This document shows positions 47,012-56,164 of a stretch of DNA of 64,000 bases, piece after piece. Position 1 is the stretch's first letter. Each line of letters begins with the position of its first letter. The notes beneath the pieces were generated by a model. It did not search any database and was not told the DNA's origin. It saw only the letters and a program-made list of their open reading frames with translations. Source of the stretch: Mycolicibacterium aurum (lineage in GTDB: Bacteria > Actinomycetota > Actinomycetes > Mycobacteriales > Mycobacteriaceae). Position numbers and translations under genes: made by a program. The stretch spans positions 1,550,001-1,614,000 of the forward strand of contig NZ_LR134356.1 of assembly GCF_900637195.1 (NCBI RefSeq), read 5' to 3'.

Positions 47012-48403
47012 TCAGGGGCTTGGCGGCGGTGCGCCGTCGGGTGGCGGTGGCGCTGGTGGGGATTGGGGCGGTGCGGGCGGCACGCCGGGGTAGAGCGGGG
47101 TGCCGTCGGGTCCGTATTGCGGGGCGCCGTAGGGCGGGGCTCCGGGGTAGGGGATGGGTCCTGGTGCGGGGCCGCCCGGGTAGCGGATGCTGGGGGGTTC
47201 CGGCACGGCACGGGTCACGGGCAGGTAGTTGGCGTAGCCGGGGAACCCGATGCCGGGGTTGGGTCGCCAGTCCAGCCCGGTGCCGAACCCGGTGTTGGCG
47301 ATGAGTTGGCGGACGGGCCAGTTCTTGGCGACATCGGGAAGTGAGCCGCAGCCCGGTTTGCCGCCGGGGCCGCCTTTGGCGCCGTTGATGGGCAGGTTAC
47401 TGGGGTAGCGGTAGGGGTCAGCGCCCAGCAGTAGGGCGGAGTCCATGATCACTGATTTGCCGTCGGCGCCCCCCATCGCGTCGCGCAGACCGCTGTCGAG
47501 GGCGATCTGGGCACCGACGAGCATGCAGGTCAGCGACGGGTTGTACTTGAGGAGCAGCTCGGTGGTGGGTTCGAGTTTGTGCACCGCTGCGATCAGGTTG
47601 TCGCGGCTGGGTGCCAGCAGCTGCACGCCGCTGTCGCCGAGTCCGATAGCAGAAACGAGGAAGGCGTCCAGCTGGGTGGCGTTGCTGGTGACGGTGGTAC
47701 TGGTGGTGGCGACGTCGTCGAGGATGTCGATGATGTTGTGGGCGGCCGCGTTGTAGACGTCGGCGGCGCTGGTGACTGCCTGCCAGTCCTCGCGCAGCGT
47801 TTCCGTGCGCTCGTTGAGCGCCGTGACGACCTGGTTGGCGGCGGTGGTGGCCTCACCGATCCGGGGGCCCTGCCCGCGCAGTGCTTCGGCCATGGCGGTG
47901 ACGATCGCGTTCAGTTTCGCCGGGTCGATCTGTTGAATCAGCGCGACGAGGTTCTCGAAGACGGTGTTGACTTCGGCGGTGACGTTTTCAGTGGGCACCA
48001 CCGCGCCGGCGCGAAGCCGCGCAGCCTCAGGCTGGGCCGGGTAGACCAGGTCGACAAACTTGGCGCCGAACAGCGACGTGGCGTCGATGCGGGCCACCAC
48101 GTTGGCGGGTATGTGGACGATTTGGTCGGGATCGATGTCCAGTGTCAAGGACACGGGGGCGGACCCGCCCTGTATAGCGGCGACTCGGCCGACCTGGACG
48201 CCGCGCATCTTCACCTTCGCGTTGGGTTCCATCACCAACCCGGCGCGCTCCGCGGTGACGGTGACCCGCACGGCGGGAGTGAAGCTGCGGTTGAACGCAC
48301 CGATGCTGACGAAAACGGCGATGGCGATGACCGCGACTAGTCCGGCGGCCAGCCATTCTGAGGCGACGCGGTGGTGTCCGGTGGGTGTGCTGCGCATCCT
48401 CAT
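47012..48403 (-). CDS. MceA, Mce-family protein
   Basis: A 463-residue first Mce subunit: an N-terminal helix (WLAAGLVAVIAIAVFVSIGA), an MCE domain (VRVTVTAERAGLVMEPNAKV, KMRGVQVGRVAAIQGG, SLFGAKFVDLVYP), then the long MceA helical domain (AEVNTVFENLVALIQQIDPA, KSVIMDSALLLGADPYRYPS) and a Pro/Gly/Tyr-rich tail (YPGAPPYGAPQYGPDGTPLY). The start overlaps the yrbEB stop (48400-48403). It is the subunit normally following the permease pair. Confidence 0.93.
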   Translation of the reverse strand: MRMRSTPTGHHRVASEWLAAGLVAVIAIAVFVSIGAFNRSFTPAVRVTVTAERAGLVMEPNAKVKMRGVQVGRVAAIQGGSAPVSLTLDIDPDQIVHIPANVVARIDATSLFGAKFVDLVYPAQPEAARLRAGAVVPTENVTAEVNTVFENLVALIQQIDPAKLNAIVTAMAEALRGQGPRIGEATTAANQVVTALNERTETLREDWQAVTSAADVYNAAAHNIIDILDDVATTSTTVTSNATQLDAFLVSAIGLGDSGVQLLAPSRDNLIAAVHKLEPTTELLLKYNPSLTCMLVGAQIALDSGLRDAMGGADGKSVIMDSALLLGADPYRYPSNLPINGAKGGPGGKPGCGSLPDVAKNWPVRQLIANTGFGTGLDWRPNPGIGFPGYANYLPVTRAVPEPPSIRYPGGPAPGPIPYPGAPPYGAPQYGPDGTPLYPGVPPAPPQSPPAPPPPDGAPPPSP

Positions 48404-49257
48404 CCCGCGAAGTTGAAGTTTCCGGTTTGGCCGTAGAGGGCCATGGTGACCAGCAGGATGACGAAGGCTGAGATGACCAGCGATGTGCGGGTGGCGCGGC
48501 CGACCGCCTCGCCGACCCCGGCGGGTCCGCCGTGGGCGCTGAATCCGTAATAGGTGTGAATCAGCATGACGACCGCGGCCACCACGATCGTCACGACGAA
48601 GGAGCGCAGCACGTCGCCGGGGACTAGGAAGGTGTGGAAGTAGTGGTCGTAGACGCCGGTGGACTGGCCGTAGAAAGCGGTGGTGCCTAACCGGGCGGCC
48701 AGGAACGCCAGGACGATCGCCACGCAGTACAGCGGGATGACGACGATGATCCCGGCAGCGACGCGGGTGGACGCCAGGTAGGCCACCGCGCGGATCCCCA
48801 TGACCTCCAGCGCGTCGATCTCTTCATTGATGCGCATGGCGCCCAGCTGGGCGGTGGCACCTGCGCCGACGGTGGCGGCGAGGGCGATCGCCGCGGTGGT
48901 AGGGGTGATCAGGCGTGGGTTGAGGAATGCCGAACCGAATCCGGTCAAGGCCTCCACCCCAATCTGGCTGAACTGGTTGTAGCCCTGGGCCGCAACGACT
49001 CCGCCGGTGGACATGGTTAAGAACGCGACCACGGTCACGGTCCCGCCGACGACGGCCAATGCCCCGGTTCCCATACTCATCGCGGCGATTTGGCGCAGCA
49101 TCTCGCCTCGGTAGCGTCCGAGCGCGAACAGCACCGAGTACAGCGCCTGGCCGTAGAAGCGGGTCTGTTCACCCAGCGCCTGCCACCAGGTCCGAACTTC
49201 GACCGCGCGTGCTGTCAGGCGCGGATAGCGTTGTCGCAGTGCGATGTTCGTGGTCAC
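48400..49257 (-). CDS. YrbEB, MlaE-type permease of the Mce transporter
   Basis: A 285-residue MlaE/YrbE permease with five hydrophobic helices and the family signature for contact with the ATPase, INEEIDALEVMGIRAVAYLA. Other blocks are GVVAAQGYNQFSQIGVEALT and GFSAHGGPAGVGEAVGRATR. YrbEA and YrbEB form the heterodimeric membrane core; the ATPase (MceG/Mkl) is shared in mycobacteria and is not encoded in this window. It overlaps yrbEA (49254-49257) and mceA, so the three are coupled. Confidence 0.94.
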   Translation of the reverse strand: MTTNIALRQRYPRLTARAVEVRTWWQALGEQTRFYGQALYSVLFALGRYRGEMLRQIAAMSMGTGALAVVGGTVTVVAFLTMSTGGVVAAQGYNQFSQIGVEALTGFGSAFLNPRLITPTTAAIALAATVGAGATAQLGAMRINEEIDALEVMGIRAVAYLASTRVAAGIIVVIPLYCVAIVLAFLAARLGTTAFYGQSTGVYDHYFHTFLVPGDVLRSFVVTIVVAAVVMLIHTYYGFSAHGGPAGVGEAVGRATRTSLVISAFVILLVTMALYGQTGNFNFAG

Positions 49258-50081
49258 ACGGTCACCTTGAATCCAATTGCGGTGACGATGATGTTGATGA
49301 CGAACAGCAGGACGAACGACACCACCACGGTCTCGTTGACGGCATTGCCGACCCCGGCTGGACCGCCCTTGACCGTGGTCCCCTGATAGCAGGCGATGAG
49401 CCCGGCGGTGAGCCCGAACAAAGCCGCCTTGACCGTCGAGACGATCACGTCACTGGTTCCGGTGATCAACGTCATGCTCGCCACGAACGCCCCCGGCGTG
49501 ACGTGCTGGAAGAACACCGAGAAGAAGAAGGCGCCGATGAGGCCGACCAGGGTCACGACCGCCGATAACAGCAGCGCGGTGACCGTGGCCGCGGCGACCC
49601 GCGGCACGATCAACGCCTGGATGGGGTCAATGCCCATCACCTTGAGTGCGTCGATTTCCTCGCGAATGGTGCGTGCACCCAGGTCGGCACACATTGCCGA
49701 TGCTCCTGCGCCCGTAACGACGAGCACCGTGACCAACGGCCCGATCTGGTTGACCGCGCTGAGTGCGGCACCGGTTCCCGAAAAGTCGGCCCCGCCGAAT
49801 TCGATGAGCAGGATGTTGAAGGTGAAGGCCGCCATCACGACGTAGGGGATCGACAGCATCAGTGCTGGCACAGCGGACACCCTGGCCAGGAACCACATCT
49901 GTTCGAGGAATTCGCGCCACGCGAATCGTCGGGTTACTGAGGTGATCGCGGTTTGCAGCGCCAGGACGGTAAATCCGCCGATTCCGCGTAGCGGGCGGGC
50001 TGCGGTCGACCCGATCAGGCCGAGAGCGGTGACCTCCAAGGCATCGGCAGGCGGCCGGGCCGCGTGTTGGGAGATCGGCAT
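49254..50081 (-). CDS. YrbEA, MlaE-type permease of the Mce transporter
   Basis: This 275-residue permease is the first gene of the mce operon. The ATPase-contact motif reads REEIDALKVMGIDPIQALIV; KGGPAGVGNAVNETVVVSFV is the conserved C-terminal block. The start is ATG 50079-50081 (MPISQHAARPPADALEVTAL) with only a weak AGGAA upstream. A leader of about 280 nt separates it from the proposed promoter at about 50,372-50,400. Confidence 0.94.
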   Translation of the reverse strand: MPISQHAARPPADALEVTALGLIGSTAARPLRGIGGFTVLALQTAITSVTRRFAWREFLEQMWFLARVSAVPALMLSIPYVVMAAFTFNILLIEFGGADFSGTGAALSAVNQIGPLVTVLVVTGAGASAMCADLGARTIREEIDALKVMGIDPIQALIVPRVAAATVTALLLSAVVTLVGLIGAFFFSVFFQHVTPGAFVASMTLITGTSDVIVSTVKAALFGLTAGLIACYQGTTVKGGPAGVGNAVNETVVVSFVLLFVINIIVTAIGFKVTV

Positions 50082-50195
50082 GTGCTGGGTTCCTAGACTG
50101 TCGTTGTCTTCAGATGAATTGCCAAGTAAGGCTTGGTGATTGCCGTTCGCAGTGCCGCCGCTCTACTGACGTGCCATGTCGCGTGTGTGCGGTGA

Positions 50196-50306
50196 TCACA
50201 CCGCGCACGGCCAGGTTCGATCCTCGATGACAGGGTGCCGAAGGCGTGGCCGTCGTCCAGCGGCCCGCCTGAGCGGACCGCACAACCGAATGATTCTCGT
50301 GCTCAC
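50196..50306 (-). CDS. Possible 36-residue leader ORF ahead of the mce operon
   Basis: A GTG at 50304-50306 lies 9 nt downstream of AGGAGG (50316-50321, minus strand) and opens a short Arg-rich frame (STRIIRLCGPLRRAAGRRPR) ending at TGA 50196. It sits within the leader between the proposed mce promoter and yrbEA. An overlapping frame gives a GTG-TGA start-stop 2 nt earlier, so the site may be regulatory instead of coding. Low confidence. Confidence 0.25.
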   Translation of the reverse strand: MSTRIIRLCGPLRRAAGRRPRLRHPVIEDRTWPCAV

Positions 50307-50371
50307 ACGAATCCACCTCCTCGAAATGCTGATCCACGCCACAGCGAGGGCTGCGATGTGTGCGAGAACAC

Positions 50372-50419
50372 ACGCTATCAACTGGCTGACTCGATTTCAA
50401 TGACTATAAGTCAATCAAA
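50372..50419 (-). promoter_or_regulatory. mce operon promoter with inverted-repeat operator (site A)
   Basis: On the minus strand a -35 TTGAAA (plus 50395-50400) and a -10 TAGCGT (plus 50372-50377) are separated by 17 nt. An imperfect inverted repeat TTTCAATGAC-N5-GTCAATCAAA covers 50395-50419 (8 of 10 arm positions match) and therefore overlaps the -35. The same element occurs upstream of the VOC operon (site B, 19 of 25 positions identical). A repressor bound here would block RNA polymerase. Confidence 0.65.
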
Positions 50420-51020
50420 GCGATAGTTAGCTAGTTGCGGTCGTGGGCGAACCCGGCGGTATGGGTGGGTCGTGTCGCGCCACGGCGTTCCATCGATGCG
50501 GGACGGTTGCTCGGTCACGAATCGGCGAGCACGCGGCGATGGCCGTTGATTCAGCGCATGGGCTAGTTGAACTGCGATGCTCATGGCATTCCTTCCGGCC
50601 CCCATTTGTTCGCAGGCCACACTTTTGGGCTGCTACAACGTTGGGGCGGGAAGGTGCACCTCCGCTTGCGCCCAAGCAACAGCAAATGACAAACAACTTG
50701 AGCGCGCCGCGCAAGGGTCGATATGCCGACTTCACGCCTCGGTGGGTATCACGGCCTGCTCTCTGAGGCACGGGCACGGTTGCCAGTCAGGCGTTCGGGT
50801 TCCCCATCACCGGCCTTGCCGTATCCAGAACGCCTCAACCTTGTGCCCTTGCGACCGTTGATTCACCGTGTGTGGTCGGTGAAACGGCATGTCGGCGGCG
50901 TGGTGATCGCCTGCCATACGACCAACCGCCCAGGAGCGGTCCGCTTACGCCGCTGACCGGTCGACGGCGTCATCGTCGCCACCTTCAGAGCCGATCCGGC
51001 GACCCGGCGGCGGTGTCAGC
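50420..51020. other. About 600 nt upstream of the mce promoter with no gene
   Basis: Only short low-quality frames without ribosome sites or family resemblance are present. AT-richer DNA lies next to the mce promoter (GATAGTTAGCTAG, 50422-50434). No second operator copy was found here. Confidence 0.5.
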
Positions 51021-51024
51021 TGTG

Positions 51025-51675
51025 CTATGGATGCAGCATCTTTTCGACGGCCGGCTCAACGTCCAGTGTCGGATCGAGTCGCGCGGCGGCTCGCATCGCC
51101 GTCGCCATGATGTCGACAACACTGTCGACAATGTCCTCAACTGCGAATGGCTCATCATGGCGCAGCCAGAACAGGGCAGCCTCGTCGATGGCACCGATAC
51201 ACGCGCGCCACATCATCTGCATTGCCGGTGACGGGGGCGGCAGGTCGAGAATGAGGGCTATCCACTGCACTGCGTGCAGCCGCGTCGACTCGAAGATTTC
51301 CCATGCAGATTGCCCTGCGCCTGGTCCGGCAAGCGCCAGCCGAAGCGCTAAACCGCGGTGACTCGCCAGGTATCGGAAGTGCCGCACGAGAGCCTCGCGA
51401 AGCTGTTGCCCCGGCGAGAGACCTTCCTGCACGGTGAACGACCCGGTGATCTCATCGGCGGCAAACTGGATGGCTGCGAGGTAGATCTGGCTCTTACTTC
51501 CGAAGTAGTGAAAGAGCAAGCCATGGGCCACTTTGGCCTCGCGTGCGATGTCGGCGACAGCGACGTCGTCGTAGTTGTTCGCGGAAAACAACTGAACGGC
51601 CGCGTCGATCAGCCGTTGGCGCGTCCGAGCAGCCTGTGCTGCTCGTGAGGTCGTGCGGCTCGGTGCGACAGTCAC
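51025..51675 (-). CDS. TetR-family regulator, candidate controller of the mce/catabolic operons
   Basis: The 216-residue protein is started at GTG 51673-51675 (MTVAPSRTTSRAAQAARTRQ) with GGGAGG upstream; the ATG at 51753 would add 26 residues that overlap the operator. The HTH is at about 20-65 (RLIDAAVQLFSANNYDDVAV, ADIAREAKVAHGLLFHYFGS). The C-terminal ligand domain is helical (LRLALAGPGAGQSAWEIFES). It lies between the mce operon and the acyl-CoA synthetase gene, all on the minus strand. A degenerate copy of the shared inverted repeat lies about 70-90 nt upstream of its start, suggesting autoregulation. Confidence 0.87.
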   Translation of the reverse strand: MTVAPSRTTSRAAQAARTRQRLIDAAVQLFSANNYDDVAVADIAREAKVAHGLLFHYFGSKSQIYLAAIQFAADEITGSFTVQEGLSPGQQLREALVRHFRYLASHRGLALRLALAGPGAGQSAWEIFESTRLHAVQWIALILDLPPPSPAMQMMWRACIGAIDEAALFWLRHDEPFAVEDIVDSVVDIMATAMRAAARLDPTLDVEPAVEKMLHP

Positions 51676-51738
51676 GGTGAGGCCCCTCCCACAGGTGTGG
51701 TGTGACGAGTCTAAAGGACCCATTCCACGCGGACGACG

Positions 51739-51763
51739 AATAGTTGATCGCAATTCAATGAAT
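51739..51763. promoter_or_regulatory. Degenerate operator copy upstream of tetR (site C)
   Basis: TTGAT-N5-TTCAA at 51744-51758 followed by TGAAT has the same 5-5-5 spacing as sites A and B and the same right half (TCAATGAA). The left outer arm is poorly conserved (6 of 10 arm positions pair). I could not place a convincing promoter around it. Confidence 0.4.
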
Positions 51764-52013
51764 TCTCACCATATCGTGCGGCGCGGTCCGGTGGCCGGGG
51801 TGACTGCTCGCCGACCCGCGGCGACGCGGTCTGTTATGCGAGGCGTCGGGGTCGATCAAGTTGGACAACGCCTTCTGCCCGAGATCGGGCGGCAGATCGG
51901 ACCAGGCCGATCAGATGGCTGCGGCCACAAGTACCCGTCGCGCGTCGTCGGCGGTGTTGTCTAACCCAGCCCCCAGACAGCGGTCCGACGCCGACGCTGA
52001 TCGGGTGCGACTT

Positions 52014-53921
52014 TCACTTGGCGATGACCCGCGCCTCGATGGAATACCGCCCCACGACGGCTTTGGCCGCGGCTTTGGCCGCGGGGGTGTCCGTCGTTAT
52101 GGTCGCAACGATCGTGCCATCGTCGACTGTCGTTGTGATGGTCTCAATGTCGGCGATGTCGCGTAGCGCTTCGAGAAGTTCTACGCGGGTGGCGTCGCAG
52201 CGCAGACTCAGTTTGTTCGGCTTCCCGACCGCGGTGACCGGTATGGCCTCGAGGATCGTCACCTCTTTAGGGGCTGCGGCGCGTTCGGATACGTGGGCGG
52301 CGGCCCACTGTCGCAGTTGGTCAGCATTGACGTCCTCGCCTTCACCTAGCGCAACGTAAGCCACCGGGACCTCACCGGAGTGCGCGTCGGGGCGGCCGAC
52401 GGCGGCCGCGGCGACCACGCTGGGATGCGACAGGAGCGCATCTTCGATGATGCCCGGTTCGATGTTGTGTCCGCCGCGGATGATCAGATCCTTGACGCGG
52501 CCACGTAATCGGATGAATCCATCGTCGTCGATGCTGGCCAAATCGCCGGTGTTGAGCCAACCGTCGACGACGCTGCCCAACGTGTCGAGCACGGGGCCGT
52601 GTTCGTCGCGGCCGACGACGTAGCCGGCGAACACCGTCGGGCCACTGATGGTCAGCACACCGGTATCGCCGGCAGGGACAGGGCGCCAGGGTTGTTCGGC
52701 GGCGTCGGCGATCACCTGAATGCCCTGATAGGGCATTCGATGTCCCACCGATCCCGGCCTTGGTGCGGCAGGGAAGTTGAGCGCGCTGGCACAGGTCGCT
52801 TCGGTCATTCCGTAGCCCTCCAGGAGAGCGACCCCGGTGCGGGCGCGGAACGACTCGCGCACAGCCTCGGGCAGGGGTGACGCACCCACGATGGGATAGC
52901 GCAGGCTCGAGATGTCGGCATTGACCGGGATGCGTGCCAATTGCGCATACACCGTCGGCACCGCACTCATGGCCCCGATCCGGTGGCGCTCGACGGTATC
53001 CCAGAACCGTTGCAGCAAAACGGGATCGCGGTAACCCAGCGGTCCCGCCCACACGACGTGGCGGCCTCGAAGCAGAGGTGAGAGCACTGTCACGATCATC
53101 GCGTTGACGTGAAACAGCGGCAGAGCGGCGAAGATCGAGTCATGTTCCCCGAGTTCGCCGAGCGGTAGTGCGAGCATCCAGGCGTCGGCCACCTCGTTGG
53201 CGTGGGTGTGCGCCGCCAATTTGGGCAGCCCGGTGGTTCCTCCAGTGTGAAACAGGGCAGCCAGGTCGGTGCCTTCGGGCGGTTCACCGGCAAAGGAGTC
53301 GCCGCTTTCGCCGAAGGCCAGGTCGTCAAGGTAGTCCACGACCACCCCTGGGATGTTCGGCGGCGCAGTGTGTTCGGTGGCGGATACGCCGGTCGGGCGC
53401 AACAGCAGGATGGTGTCGAGGCGGCCGTCGGCGGCGAGTTGGGCGGCGGTATGCCACGTTTCGGGTGCCACACCTGGGTCGGCGGCGATCAGAACGCGCG
53501 CGCCGGAGCGCCCCAGTAGTTGGGCGACCTGCGTCTCGCTGAGCGACCCGTTGATCGGTGCCGCGATGCCGGCCAGCTGCGCGGCGAGCGTGGCAGAGAT
53601 GAGTTCGATGGTGTTGGGGGACATCAGGGCTACGGCGTCGTTGCGCCGTACTCCGAACCTGTGCAGCACGTTGGCGTAGCGATGCACGGTGGCCAGTAAG
53701 TCGGCGTAGGTGCGTGCGACGGCGTGGTCCCAGTCGGCTCCTCCGGGTGCCACGGTGATCGCGGTGCGGTCGGGCCACAGCGCAGCAGCGCGGACTAGTG
53801 CAGAGTAGGTCGTCGCCGGCAACCCCCGCTCATGCAGCGGAGTCTTCTCGATGGTGCGGATATCCTGCGGGCCTCGGTAATTCGGCCACAAGGCGGTAAG
53901 CGTCTGATCGGTAGATGTCAT
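52014..53921 (-). CDS. AMP-dependent acyl-CoA synthetase (FadD-type)
   Basis: A 635-residue ANL-superfamily ligase activating a carboxylic acid to its CoA thioester via an acyl-adenylate. Motifs: FHTGGTTGLPKLA (ATP loop), EGYGMTEAT (A5), WLNTGDLASIDDDGFIRLRG (A7), GRVKDLIIRGGHNIEP (A8 hinge) and the catalytic Lys in TAVGKPNKLSLR. The start is ATG 53919-53921 with GGAGG 4 nt upstream. An in-frame ATG at 54056 overlaps the upstream monooxygenase stop as ATGA and would add 45 residues (MTQTPTDEWCATP...); the ribosome site favours the shorter form. It is the last gene of the VOC-led operon. Confidence 0.92.
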   Translation of the reverse strand: MTSTDQTLTALWPNYRGPQDIRTIEKTPLHERGLPATTYSALVRAAALWPDRTAITVAPGGADWDHAVARTYADLLATVHRYANVLHRFGVRRNDAVALMSPNTIELISATLAAQLAGIAAPINGSLSETQVAQLLGRSGARVLIAADPGVAPETWHTAAQLAADGRLDTILLLRPTGVSATEHTAPPNIPGVVVDYLDDLAFGESGDSFAGEPPEGTDLAALFHTGGTTGLPKLAAHTHANEVADAWMLALPLGELGEHDSIFAALPLFHVNAMIVTVLSPLLRGRHVVWAGPLGYRDPVLLQRFWDTVERHRIGAMSAVPTVYAQLARIPVNADISSLRYPIVGASPLPEAVRESFRARTGVALLEGYGMTEATCASALNFPAAPRPGSVGHRMPYQGIQVIADAAEQPWRPVPAGDTGVLTISGPTVFAGYVVGRDEHGPVLDTLGSVVDGWLNTGDLASIDDDGFIRLRGRVKDLIIRGGHNIEPGIIEDALLSHPSVVAAAAVGRPDAHSGEVPVAYVALGEGEDVNADQLRQWAAAHVSERAAAPKEVTILEAIPVTAVGKPNKLSLRCDATRVELLEALRDIADIETITTTVDDGTIVATITTDTPAAKAAAKAVVGRYSIEARVIAK

Positions 53922-54052
53922 GGAACCTCCGGGTGGGATCGGATTCGTGAGGGCGCAAAGGGAAATTCGACGCCGCGCCAGGTCGCCTGCGGGTAGCGGA
54001 CCCGGAACCAGAAACGTGGGGGTCGCGCACCATTCGTCCGTGGGTGTCTGCG

Positions 54053-55249
54053 TCATATGATGTCGGTAATCTGGTCGGCTGCGCCCAGCAGCGCTTTGCC
54101 GTAGGTCTCCATCGACACCTGGGGCAATGTGACGGCATGGCGCGCGGCGACATTGGAGTCGCGCCAGATTCGCTGCATTGGGTTGACCTCGGCGAAGCTG
54201 GACGCGCCGGCCGCGTTCAGTAGCGTGTTGAGGGCACCGTTGATGCTTTGTAGCGCAACTGCCGAGTCGGCGCGGATGCGGGCGCGGGTCAGCAGGTCGG
54301 GCATGACGGCGTCGCGTGCGTAGCGGTCAACGTCGTCGGCGGCGCGGTAGGCGTGCAGATGAGCCGTATCGATTCGGGCCGCGGCCTCGGCGATCAGCAG
54401 CTGGAAAGACACCGAATCGGCTTGGCGAGCGATGGTGGTGTAGGCCAACGACTTCGACGCCGCCTTCGTGGTGGCGATGCGCAGTGCGGCGCGACCTAGC
54501 CCCAGTTGGGGACCCATCACGACCAAGACCAGCATCGGCCCGGCAGCGCTGCGGTAGAGCGCCGATTCGGGGTGCGCGGCGACGTTGGCGCCCGCGAGGG
54601 TCGGCTCCATCGGCGTCGCGCGATGAGCCGGGACGAAGACATCGTCAACAACGATGGTGTTGCTGCCCGAGGCACGCATGCCCGCGACGTACCAGGTGTC
54701 CTCGACGCGGAAATCTGGACGCGGAATCAGCATCATCAGTTGATCGACGGGTTGACCGTCCTCGTCGACGACCACCGCACCGCAGCTCGCCCATTGAGCG
54801 TGCAGGCTGGCGGAGGCATACGCCCAGCTGCCCGAGACGCGATACCCACCGGGAACTCGACGTGCGTGACCTGTGGGGACAACGACGCCGCACAAGATGA
54901 CGTCGGGGCCGTTGGCGAACACCTCGTCGATCGCCTCCTGGGTGTACATGCTGCAGGCCGCCCAGCACGTGACGTTGGACAGCGTGACAACCCACGAGGC
55001 GCCGCCGTCAGCTTCGGCGATGGCGGCCGAGGTGTCCAACATGGAGCGCAAACTTGACTCAAGCCCTCCGTGGCGTCGTGGGGACGCCACCCGGAACGCA
55101 CCAGCGGACTGGAGGTCCTCGATGGTGTCATCGGCGACTCGACGATTGGACTCCGATTCAGCGGCTCGGCTGGCGATGGTGGGCGCCAGCTGCGAGATGT
55201 TGTGCAGTATCTGCTGTGCGCTTAGCGTGCCTGCTGCGACATTGCTCAT
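54053..55249 (-). CDS. Acyl-CoA dehydrogenase-fold flavin-dependent monooxygenase (HsaA-like)
   Basis: A 398-residue group-D flavin monooxygenase of the acyl-CoA dehydrogenase fold. Blocks such as DLQSAGAFRVASPRRHGGLE, SWVVTLSNVTCWAACSMYT, YRVSGSWAYASASLHAQWAS, WYVAGMRASGSNTIVVDDVF and the C-terminal IWRDSNVAARHAVTLPQVSM resemble HsaA and HpaB-type oxygenases rather than fatty acyl-CoA dehydrogenases. These enzymes hydroxylate phenolic or ring substrates using FMNH2 or FADH2 from a separate reductase; a flavin reductase gene lies two genes upstream in the same operon. Length equals HsaA (about 394). The substrate is unknown. Confidence 0.85.
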   Translation of the reverse strand: MSNVAAGTLSAQQILHNISQLAPTIASRAAESESNRRVADDTIEDLQSAGAFRVASPRRHGGLESSLRSMLDTSAAIAEADGGASWVVTLSNVTCWAACSMYTQEAIDEVFANGPDVILCGVVVPTGHARRVPGGYRVSGSWAYASASLHAQWASCGAVVVDEDGQPVDQLMMLIPRPDFRVEDTWYVAGMRASGSNTIVVDDVFVPAHRATPMEPTLAGANVAAHPESALYRSAAGPMLVLVVMGPQLGLGRAALRIATTKAASKSLAYTTIARQADSVSFQLLIAEAAARIDTAHLHAYRAADDVDRYARDAVMPDLLTRARIRADSAVALQSINGALNTLLNAAGASSFAEVNPMQRIWRDSNVAARHAVTLPQVSMETYGKALLGAADQITDII

Positions 55250-55252
55250 GTA

Positions 55253-56134
55253 TCAGTTCCTCTCGGATCGCGTGCTTACTGAGTTCTGTTCCGCAACAAT
55301 CACATTGCGCAGCTCTCCGATACCGTCGATGCGGCTGACCAGCGTTTGGCCGGGGCGCAGGTAGCGGGGTGGTTTCATCCCGTAGCCGACGCCCGAGGGC
55401 GTGCCAGTAAACAGGACGTCACCGGGCAGTAGCGGAAGGACCTCCGAGAGCTGAGCGATCAACTCTGCGACCGGGAAGATCATGTCCGCGGTGCTGGCCT
55501 TCTGCATTTGCACGCCGTCGACGGCACAACTCATCTGCAGGTTATCGGGATCGGGAAGTTCGTCGGGCGTGACCAGCCACGGGCCGACGGGGCCGTAACC
55601 GGGTAAGGATTTACCCAGGCTCATTTGCTGGGGAGCGGGATCGCGGATCTGGGTGATGCGTTCGGAAAGATCTTGCCCGACGCTGAGGCCAGCGACGTGC
55701 TCCCATCCACGCTCGGCGCTGACCCGATGTGCGCGCCGGCCGATCACCACGACGAGTTCGATTTCCCAGTCGGTGTTACCCGCCTCGGGGATCGCGATAG
55801 AGCTATAGGCTCCGGTGAGGCAGCTGACGAACTTCGTGAACACCATGGGATGTTGGGGCAACTGCAGCCCGGTTTCGGCGGCGTGTTCGCGGTAGTTCAG
55901 CCCGACGGCAAAGAGTTGGGCCGGTCGAGGCGCGGGCGGTCGCAGAAGAGCGGTGTCGAACACGGTCTGCGCGTCGGACAGGTCGGTGCTAGCCGCCCAT
56001 TCGCGGAAATCGTCCCACTGGGGATAGATGCTTTGGGGGTCAGCTTGGAAGCGATGCGAGCTGGCGTCCTCGACGTCGACGACGCCGGCGTCAGTCACGA
56101 TTACCAGCCGGCCATTCAGATTGGCGATGCGCAC
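55253..56134 (-). CDS. Fumarylacetoacetate hydrolase (FAH)-family protein
   Basis: A 293-residue FAH-fold enzyme with the conserved core LFAVGLNYREHAAETG, VFTKFVSCLTGAYSSIAIPE, TDWEIELVVVIGRRA (metal-ligating Glu pair), DLSERITQIRDPAPQQMSLG, KSLPGYGPVGPWLVT and LLPGDVLFTGTPSGVGYG. FAH-family members cleave or hydrate/decarboxylate dicarbonyl products of aromatic ring fission, with a Mg or Mn ion. The gene starts 30 nt after the flavin reductase stop with AAGGAGAA upstream, and ends 3 nt before the monooxygenase start, so it is within one operon. Confidence 0.9.
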   Translation of the reverse strand: MRIANLNGRLVIVTDAGVVDVEDASSHRFQADPQSIYPQWDDFREWAASTDLSDAQTVFDTALLRPPAPRPAQLFAVGLNYREHAAETGLQLPQHPMVFTKFVSCLTGAYSSIAIPEAGNTDWEIELVVVIGRRAHRVSAERGWEHVAGLSVGQDLSERITQIRDPAPQQMSLGKSLPGYGPVGPWLVTPDELPDPDNLQMSCAVDGVQMQKASTADMIFPVAELIAQLSEVLPLLPGDVLFTGTPSGVGYGMKPPRYLRPGQTLVSRIDGIGELRNVIVAEQNSVSTRSERN

Positions 56135-56164
56135 GGGTTCTCCTTGTCGTGAGGCGGCAAGTTC

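Noticed and set aside
54053..54056. Start of the acyl-CoA synthetase at 54056, overlapping the monooxygenase stop
   Set aside because: The added 45 residues are unlike the family and GGAGG lies directly before ATG 53921; kept only as an alternative.
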